Shown piece after piece: positions 58,508 through 64,000 of a DNA stretch of 64,000 nucleotides (the first letter of the stretch is position 1; the number at the start of each line of letters is the position of its first letter). The DNA is taken from the NCBI GenBank assembly GCA_963699175.1, contig OY969418.1, positions 7,874,001 through 7,938,000 on the forward strand, read 5' to 3'. The notes under the pieces were generated by a model. The model made no database searches. It had not been told where the DNA came from and saw only the letters and a list, made by a program, of their open reading frames with translations. The translations under genes were made by a program, and so were the position numbers. The stretch is from JACPYM01 sp963699175 (lineage in GTDB: Bacteria > Acidobacteriota > Blastocatellia > RBC074).

Positions 58508-61500
58508 TCAAGGGGCTGTTCGACCGAAGATGATTTGTGGATCGTCCGTCACGTTTTCGTCTCCGGGCCAACCGCGAAAAAAGTTTTTCATCAGCGCGCC
58601 TCCATCCACCGCGAAGAAAGTGAGCTGATCTTGACTCGCGTGCACGCGAATCGTAGCGCGTGGCAGCCGATTGGCGCGCGTCAAGGTGAGCAGAATCTCG
58701 TTACGCGCGCTGTCGAGCACGGCCTGCCAAGTGCCGCTTTCGAGCGGGGTCGGTGTCATATAAGCGCGATAACCGCGCGAAGCCCAGGAGCCGTTCTCGT
58801 TGATGCGCAATTCCATCACGATGCTGGTGCGATCGTAATCATCATAGTTGGCGTGCACGACGCCCCGCTCCGCGATTTGATAAAACACCTCCCAAGTGCC
58901 AAAGAGGTTCTCCAGCGCAGTCGGCTCAAGCAAACGCAGATTGATTTGCGGCGGCGGGTCGTGCCAGCAGGTTTGCGGCTCGATACTCAGGTCGCAATGC
59001 ATCGGCGAGTAAGGCGCGTCGTCATCGCCATAGCCAGTGATGTAGTGTTGTCCTGCCAACGCCTCGCTCGGCGGGCGCGTGCGGATCAGCGGGTTGCCGT
59101 CAATGCGGCCCTCTTCATCTTCTCCGGCGAGCAATTGGGTTTTATCCCAGAAGCTGCCGAACAGCACTTGCCAATGCCAGCGTTTGGTGTTGGCGTTGAA
59201 GGCGCGTCCGATTCCCACCACTTTCCAGCTCGGATTGGTCAGCACAGCGTTTAATTGAGATGAGCGCCAAAGCTCAAAGATTGCGACACCCCCCAAGTCG
59301 CCCGCCAGCACCAGGGCGTCTTCCGGCACTGCACCACGCTCACCCGGATGACCAAAGGCGCGCGCGCGTTGTGAGGGCGAGCGTCCGAGGCTGTCAATCT
59401 TGCTGATGTAGTTGTGCCCGGCCATGTCTTTGGCCGCCCAAGTGGCGGCGTTGGTCAGACTGATGGCCAAGCCGAGCGGGCCTAGCTTCATCGTCCGCCG
59501 GTAATCATCCAACAAGTCGAACAAGGCTTGTTCTTCAGCATCGAGCGGCACCGCGGCCGGGTCAACCGTTCCATCCGGAGTCGGAGTGGGTGTGGGAAGC
59601 GGTGTTGGCGTGGGAGTCGGAGAGGGCGCCGGCACGGGGGTCGGTGTAGGCGTCGGTGATGGCCTGGGCGTGGGCGTGGGTGATGACCTGGGCGTGGGAG
59701 AAGGCGTAGGGAGCGGGGCTGAACCGGTCAACGGTAACAGCACGAAGGCCTTGAATTCAGTAGCGGCCCCGCCGTTGATCATGGGCAAGCGCAATGGGCC
59801 ACCCTTGTAGGTGTCGCGTAACACGGGCGGGCCAAAGAAATTTTCCGCGTCGCGCACCTCAAAGGCTGAACCCGGGCGCAGCAGATTGGTCAACTGCGAC
59901 TCGGCGATCTCAACGGTGTTGAGCAAGTCCCAATTGAAGACCGTGATGTGCGCGCGCCCGGCTTCATAGGCATTGGGGCGCACGAAACTGACCGTCCCGC
60001 CAGGCCGCTGGTTGGCGCGGCGCGTGTATTGACTGTCGCGATCATAGCCGGTGACTTGCCGCCAGTTATTGAACGTCTGGCCAGTGCCGCTATCATTGAA
60101 CGCCGAAAAATTGGGGTCACTATTCAGTTGCACGTAGCTGTTGTTATTCCAGGTGAAGTTGCTCAGATTGGCGCCGTTGGCTGGGGCAATCCAGATGAGG
60201 TAGCTTTGGCCAATGAAGGTATTGCCGCTGCCCGACACTTTTTGCCAGCTTTTGATCCAGGCTCCGAGTGAGCCGCCTGCCACATAGTTATTGCGCAGTG
60301 TCAGATCGCGATTGTTTTCGTTCTGGTAGTAAAAAGACGCGTTATGTGCCGGCGCGTCGAGCGGATGATAAAGATAATTGCTCACCAACGTGATCCGCTC
60401 GGCTGACGGATAGCCGCCAATCAGGAAGTTGGGAAAGAAGTTTTCCGGCGCCCGCGCCAGCGTGCCGCTTCCGAAGACCGTGTTTCCCTCGAAGTAGAAG
60501 CCTTTGATCGAGCCTTGCTCAGTGTAAGCGTGAATGCCATAGCCGAATTGATTGAAGACCAGATTATCAATCACCTTTTTCGTGCCCGTCTCGTTTTGAA
60601 TATAAATGCCGTGACCATGTCCGCGATCCGGCGCGGGGCCTTGCCAGCCGTTGTTGAAGATCACACAGCCGTAAATTTCAGCATCGAGCGCCGGTGTCCA
60701 AGCGCCGATACCTCCGCCAGTGTCGTGAATGATGAGATTGATGAATTTGGTATTCGGCCCGTAGATGGAGAGACCGGCGGGCCGCGTTTGCACGCGATCG
60801 GGGTTGGTGTTGGTAATCTCGAAGCCTTGATAGTTGGTCCACGAACCTTTGACCGTCAGCGTCGCTTCGGCTGAAGCTTTGCCGTCCAGCGTCGCGCGCT
60901 CGCCGGGATACGCGCGAACTTGGATGGGAGCGCTCGCCGTGCCATTCAACACGCTTTCATAAGCTCCAAAATAAGTGCCACCGCGCAACCAAATAGTGTC
61001 GCCCGGCCGCGCCGGGCTGCGACTGGAAAGCGCCTTTGCCAAATCCAGCGGTCTTGTCGCACTGCCATCGCCACTGGCACTGCCATTCGGCGCGACGTAG
61101 ATGCCGGGCAATGAACCGGGCGCTGGCACCGGCGTTGACGAAGGAGTCGGAGCAGGGTCTGGCGTCGGCGTTGTGGTCGGTCGCGGCGATATGGTCGGAG
61201 TCGGCGTCGCGGAGGCCGCCGGCTGAAGCTTGATCGTAAAAACGTTGGAAGGGCGCGAAGCTATATTGGTCGGCGAGGCCGTGCGCACTTGGTAATAATA
61301 GGTGATGTTTAGGTTGACATTGCTGTCTATGAAATCGGTAGCCGACGCGGCGGTCGTCCCGATAACTTCGAAGCCGCTCAACGGCGAGGTTTCCGAACGC
61401 AAGATGCGGACGGCGATGATCGCCCCGGGATTGCTGATGCGCCAACTCAAACGAACTTTCGTGTCGGGAAGCTGCTCCCCTTCCAAGCTGATCGTCTGCT

Positions 61501-61693
61501 GGTTTTGTTGTGCGCCAACGCGGGCCAGCCACGGAAGCTGTTGCAGCAACAAGCCGCAGCATACGATGGCGACGAGCGCGCGCCATAACTCCGGCCCCAG
61601 CCAGCGGGCATAGCGGTTGATTGATGAAAGGGAATGCTGCGTGTGTGTAGCGCCAAGCCTCCGTTTGGGCCTGGTCATTCGATTGGATTGCAT
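58508..61693 (-). CDS. Exported parallel beta-helix protein with CAP domain
   Basis: 1061 residues. Anchor at about 38-62 (LWRALVAIVCCGLLLQQLPW). A fibronectin-III-like module follows at about 65-155 (TKVRLSWRISNPGAIIAVRI, ITYYYQVRTASP), then a Pro/Thr linker. A right-handed beta-helix of the pectate-lyase/DUF1565 type lies at about 200-560 (GIYVAPNGSASGDGSATRPL, WLRGGTYFGAYESVLNGTAS, NLIIHDTGGGIGAW). A second, longer Pro-Thr-Ser linker comes at about 660-705. A CAP/SCP domain at about 715-865 (LFDLLDDYRRTMKLGPL, AKDMAGHNYISKIDSLGRSP) has the His/Glu-type CAP core, followed by a lipocalin-like C-terminal part. A polysaccharide-binding or lyase role is inferred; the two enzyme-like modules are normally separate. 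Confidence 0.9.
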   Translation of the reverse strand: MQSNRMTRPKRRLGATHTQHSLSSINRYARWLGPELWRALVAIVCCGLLLQQLPWLARVGAQQNQQTISLEGEQLPDTKVRLSWRISNPGAIIAVRILRSETSPLSGFEVIGTTAASATDFIDSNVNLNITYYYQVRTASPTNIASRPSNVFTIKLQPAASATPTPTISPRPTTTPTPDPAPTPSSTPVPAPGSLPGIYVAPNGSASGDGSATRPLDLAKALSSRSPARPGDTIWLRGGTYFGAYESVLNGTASAPIQVRAYPGERATLDGKASAEATLTVKGSWTNYQGFEITNTNPDRVQTRPAGLSIYGPNTKFINLIIHDTGGGIGAWTPALDAEIYGCVIFNNGWQGPAPDRGHGHGIYIQNETGTKKVIDNLVFNQFGYGIHAYTEQGSIKGFYFEGNTVFGSGTLARAPENFFPNFLIGGYPSAERITLVSNYLYHPLDAPAHNASFYYQNENNRDLTLRNNYVAGGSLGAWIKSWQKVSGSGNTFIGQSYLIWIAPANGANLSNFTWNNNSYVQLNSDPNFSAFNDSGTGQTFNNWRQVTGYDRDSQYTRRANQRPGGTVSFVRPNAYEAGRAHITVFNWDLLNTVEIAESQLTNLLRPGSAFEVRDAENFFGPPVLRDTYKGGPLRLPMINGGAATEFKAFVLLPLTGSAPLPTPSPTPRSSPTPTPRPSPTPTPTPVPAPSPTPTPTPLPTPTPTPDGTVDPAAVPLDAEEQALFDLLDDYRRTMKLGPLGLAISLTNAATWAAKDMAGHNYISKIDSLGRSPSQRARAFGHPGERGAVPEDALVLAGDLGGVAIFELWRSSQLNAVLTNPSWKVVGIGRAFNANTKRWHWQVLFGSFWDKTQLLAGEDEEGRIDGNPLIRTRPPSEALAGQHYITGYGDDDAPYSPMHCDLSIEPQTCWHDPPPQINLRLLEPTALENLFGTWEVFYQIAERGVVHANYDDYDRTSIVMELRINENGSWASRGYRAYMTPTPLESGTWQAVLDSARNEILLTLTRANRLPRATIRVHASQDQLTFFAVDGGALMKNFFRGWPGDENVTDDPQIIFGRTAP
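59577..59712 (-). repeat. Low-complexity Pro-Thr linker DNA
   Basis: GGCGTGGG/GGTGTGGG-type near-repeats over about 135 bp encode a PTPSPTPTPTP linker between the beta-helix and CAP parts of the gene. Prone to length change by slippage. Confidence 0.8.
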
Positions 61694-62483
61694 ACTACTT
61701 TAATTCCTGCGTGCGCTTGTCCGCCGCTTAGGCAGACAAGGCCGCGCTGTCTGATCGCATCTGGCTAATACAAGACAAACCCCGGCCAGATACTTCAGCC
61801 GGAAGGCAGAATCTTTATTTCAGTTTGAAAAGTTGGCTACGTCGCGCCACCGCTCTCGCCAACGATGGCAGCGCACAAACCGGGGCACAATCAACTGATT
61901 CAGACCAGCGGGAACAGCCCGCACCCTCAGTCTGTCCTTACTCTCCTGCGCAGACAAATAGAAGTGCCTGCGAGGAATCCGGTCAAAAATCAGTTGTCAT
62001 CGGAATAGGAGGTTGTGGACCGATTATTGAAGTCCAGCAATCTCGCGGTTGCTGAAGGGCACTTACCGACGCCGGGCAGTCTATAACAGGCGTCGGAGCG
62101 GGTCAATTGATTTGGCGCGTGCAGCGCTACCGCTCGCTTACAACTCGCAATAAATGTTCTGCCACTATTGACAGCTTGTCATACTTCGCTTATTTTGCGC
62201 GCGGCTTTGAGCGCGAGACAGTCTAGACGCTTGAAACGCCCACTGTCGTTTAGATTTTATTACAGTCAGGCGACACTCACAGAGTAAAGGTTGGTAAGTT
62301 GATAGAGTTTGGAGGCCCTGTAAAGGACTTCGGCCTGCTCTATCCATTCTCGGAATAAATCGCAGTTCAGTCGCAGTCAACTTAACTTGCAGTCTTCCAG
62401 CAATCACTGAGGAGCGGTCTAACTGTGTAGCCGCAGTCATGACCACACCCGTATCAGCCCTTGGGCATTGAGGAGCCAGCCTT
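61694..62483. other. 790-bp divergent intergenic region
   Basis: Lies between the divergent starts at 61693 (minus) and 62484 (plus). No family-level gene is supported. A 76-codon ORF at 61825-62055 has no ribosome binding site or recognisable content. It holds a promoter candidate at 62168-62196 and otherwise no motif I recognise. The long leader (about 280 nt) could carry regulation. Confidence 0.45.
62168..62196 (+). promoter_or_regulatory. Sigma-70-type promoter candidate
   Basis: TTGACA (62168-62173), 17-nt spacer, TATTTT (62191-62196). It would give a leader of about 280 nt before the ATG at 62484. Confidence 0.45.
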
Positions 62484-64000
62484 ATGCAGCACGTCACCAG
62501 CCTTTTGCGCAGCTTGTCCTTCCCGCGTGTCAACTTCCGTTGCGGTCAATTCAAATGGCGTCGTTTAATCACCAATGCGCTGGCACTATTGCTGGTCTGG
62601 CAATCCGCCGCGCTGCCACTGGCGGCGACGACTGACGTGCGTCCAACCACCAACAAAGTTCCGAGCAAAGCGAACATCAGCAAGCCCGCCAGTAAGAAGA
62701 CCACTGTTGTCCAACAGTCCGGCATCGTGCTGACGCCGCTCACTACGGCGTTCAACGGCCACGGCGGCATTGACTACCACCAAGCCAACAACAAGCTCGT
62801 GCTTTCGGCCAACGCGCCAGCGGGGCAGCCGCGCAATTTTGAGTTGATTGCAGCCGATGGCAGTCACGCGGCTTACTCCAACGTGGCCGGCCTGAATGGG
62901 GAATTGAAAATCGCCACGGCGCGCGACGATGGGCAAGGTCTAAGCCGCGGCGGCTTCAACGTCGGCGAAATGTTTTGCGGGACGCTGGCCGCGGGCGTGA
63001 TTGCGCGTCTGAGCGCCAACGGGGCGACGATTGAAAACCCCTGGGTCACGTTGCCGAACGAAGGCGGCACGGTCAGCGGTTTGTATCTTGACCGGGCGGA
63101 CGTTTTTGGCGGGCACGTCATTGCGGTGACAACGTCTGGCAAAGTCTGGCGCGTGACGGCGCAGCGGCAAGCTACGCTGGTGGCGACGTTGAACACACCG
63201 CTCGCAGGTGTGACGACGCTGCTCAACAACGTTGATCGTTACGGGCCATGGGCGGGCAAGATACTGGTGTGCGCGTCGCAAACGGCCACCATTTATGCGG
63301 TGGACGCGCAAGGCAGCCACACGGCGCACCAGTTCGGCATCATCCCCTCCGAATTGCGCGTGATACCGGCGCACGAAAACTTCTATGGCGTAGACGCGAC
63401 GGGGCAGAAACTCTGGGGCGCGCCGGATGATGCGTTTAGAGGGATGATTGATGACGTGCTGGTCGCGCAAGCCGCGCCAGGCAGGCTAGCAAGGTTGCAT
63501 TGGAACGGCAGCGCGTTCGAGTTTTCGTTGCTCGCAGAGGTAGCTTCGTGGAAGCAGATCAGCTTTGCGCCTGCTGGAGCCGCGCCGCTGGCCGATGCAG
63601 GACGCTTCTACGATCAGATCGCGCTAGTACGGCACGGCATGCTTTTGAACAGCGGGCGCATCGAAGGCACGGTCTGGCAGCTCAATCCCGAAGCCACGAC
63701 GCTCAACGGCAGCGCCGTGATTACGTCCGACCTGCTCGTGCCGGGCACGCCCACGGTCGTGCGCAACGGCAGCCCGCAACTCGTCGGCACCCTCGATGGC
63801 CCAGGCAATCCGCAGCCGACCAATTATCAAATTGTGCTGAACGGCACGCCGTCGGTGCGCTACATCGTGCGCCGCGTTGATCCGATTGCCATGCCTGCGG
63901 TGAGCGCGCCACTATCTCCGACGGGCACGCGCGATGTGTTTCTCAACAACACCAACACCAATCCGGGCAACTGGGCGACGGTGCGCAACCTGGACATCAA
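62484..64000 (+). CDS. Giant exported protein, 3' end beyond window
   Basis: Open frame of 505 codons running off the right edge. ATG 62484 has GAGGAG eight bases upstream. Signal/anchor RLITNALALLLVWQSAALPL (about 27-46), then a Lys/Thr/Ser-rich linker (TTNKVPSKANISKPASKKTT). From about residue 78 a beta-propeller-like region (GIVLTPLTTAFNGHGGIDYH, NNKLVLSANAPAGQPRN, GKVWRVTAQRQATLVATLNT, GKILVCASQTATIYAVDAQG), and then Ig-like sequence (GSAVITSDLLVPGTPTVVRN). No family recognised with certainty; the layout matches other acidobacterial surface proteins in this window and the N-terminal part of Rhs-like or polymorphic secreted proteins. Full function cannot be judged without the C-terminus. 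Confidence 0.88.
   Translation, partial: MQHVTSLLRSLSFPRVNFRCGQFKWRRLITNALALLLVWQSAALPLAATTDVRPTTNKVPSKANISKPASKKTTVVQQSGIVLTPLTTAFNGHGGIDYHQANNKLVLSANAPAGQPRNFELIAADGSHAAYSNVAGLNGELKIATARDDGQGLSRGGFNVGEMFCGTLAAGVIARLSANGATIENPWVTLPNEGGTVSGLYLDRADVFGGHVIAVTTSGKVWRVTAQRQATLVATLNTPLAGVTTLLNNVDRYGPWAGKILVCASQTATIYAVDAQGSHTAHQFGIIPSELRVIPAHENFYGVDATGQKLWGAPDDAFRGMIDDVLVAQAAPGRLARLHWNGSAFEFSLLAEVASWKQISFAPAGAAPLADAGRFYDQIALVRHGMLLNSGRIEGTVWQLNPEATTLNGSAVITSDLLVPGTPTVVRNGSPQLVGTLDGPGNPQPTNYQIVLNGTPSVRYIVRRVDPIAMPAVSAPLSPTGTRDVFLNNTNTNPGNWATVRNLDI

Noticed and set aside
61825..62055. 76-codon ORF in the 790-bp divergent gap
   Set aside because: No ribosome site; content is low-information; probably chance.

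Overview
The window looks like chromosome of an acidobacterium, most likely the Blastocatellia/Solibacter side of Acidobacteriota. The reasons are two giant secreted proteins with a Solibacter-type C-terminal domain (TIGR03437 type), Planctomycete-style cytochrome/DUF1549/DUF1553 and DUF1501 partners, many long beta-rich exported proteins, and GC-rich sequence with clean AGGAGG-type ribosome binding sites. The lineage is inferred, because no rRNA gene is present. There are no insertion sequences, prophage genes or CRISPR arrays. Many intergenic gaps instead carry 60-190 bp palindromic elements, several of them in more than one copy.

Layout. 1-16934: four exported surface proteins. Two plus-strand proteins share a C-terminal domain; two minus-strand paralogues have PKD, NHL, IPT/TIG and TIGR03437 parts, with 3 and 10 IPT units. 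17398-17473: tRNA-Thr(CGT). 17578-18372: a tiny ORF and a small exported protein, each followed by a terminator. 18451-23885 (minus): two halves of a heterodimeric ABC exporter, separated by a DUF4258/YgiT-type toxin-antitoxin pair and an exported protein. 24230-29705 (plus): family 4-like uracil-DNA glycosylase, then a coupled cytochrome/DUF1549/DUF1553 - DUF1569 - DUF1501 operon. 29904-32235: ECF sigma factor, zinc-finger anti-sigma factor and a secretin-N-like exported protein. 32325-39190 (minus): MerA/Lpd-like oxidoreductase, selD, recA, a zinc-ribbon/TPR protein and thiolase. 39465-40337: sucD.

40371-45333 (plus) reads as a small defence or stress island: a DUF433/DUF5615 toxin-antitoxin pair, a TIR-NACHT-HEAT STAND protein, and a DUF5678/retropepsin-like pair. 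45355-53277 holds exported hydrolases and other enzymes: an adenosine deaminase-like enzyme, a PIG-L deacetylase, two neutral ceramidase-like proteins, a Tat-exported DegT aminotransferase and an outer-membrane barrel. 53402-64000 holds three more giant exported proteins: one with P-domain, BACON, dockerin and cohesin-like parts; one with beta-helix and CAP domains; and one that runs off the right edge.

The most striking observation is that selD is itself a selenoprotein gene. Its frame continues upstream of the apparent TTG start through an in-frame TGA at the catalytic Cys/Sec position. That TGA is followed directly by a bacterial SECIS-like hairpin, and the extended protein aligns with the full length of E. 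coli SelD. The second is a perfect 24-bp-arm palindrome inserted in frame in the NACHT module of the TIR-NACHT-HEAT gene. It resembles the intergenic palindromes that litter the window.
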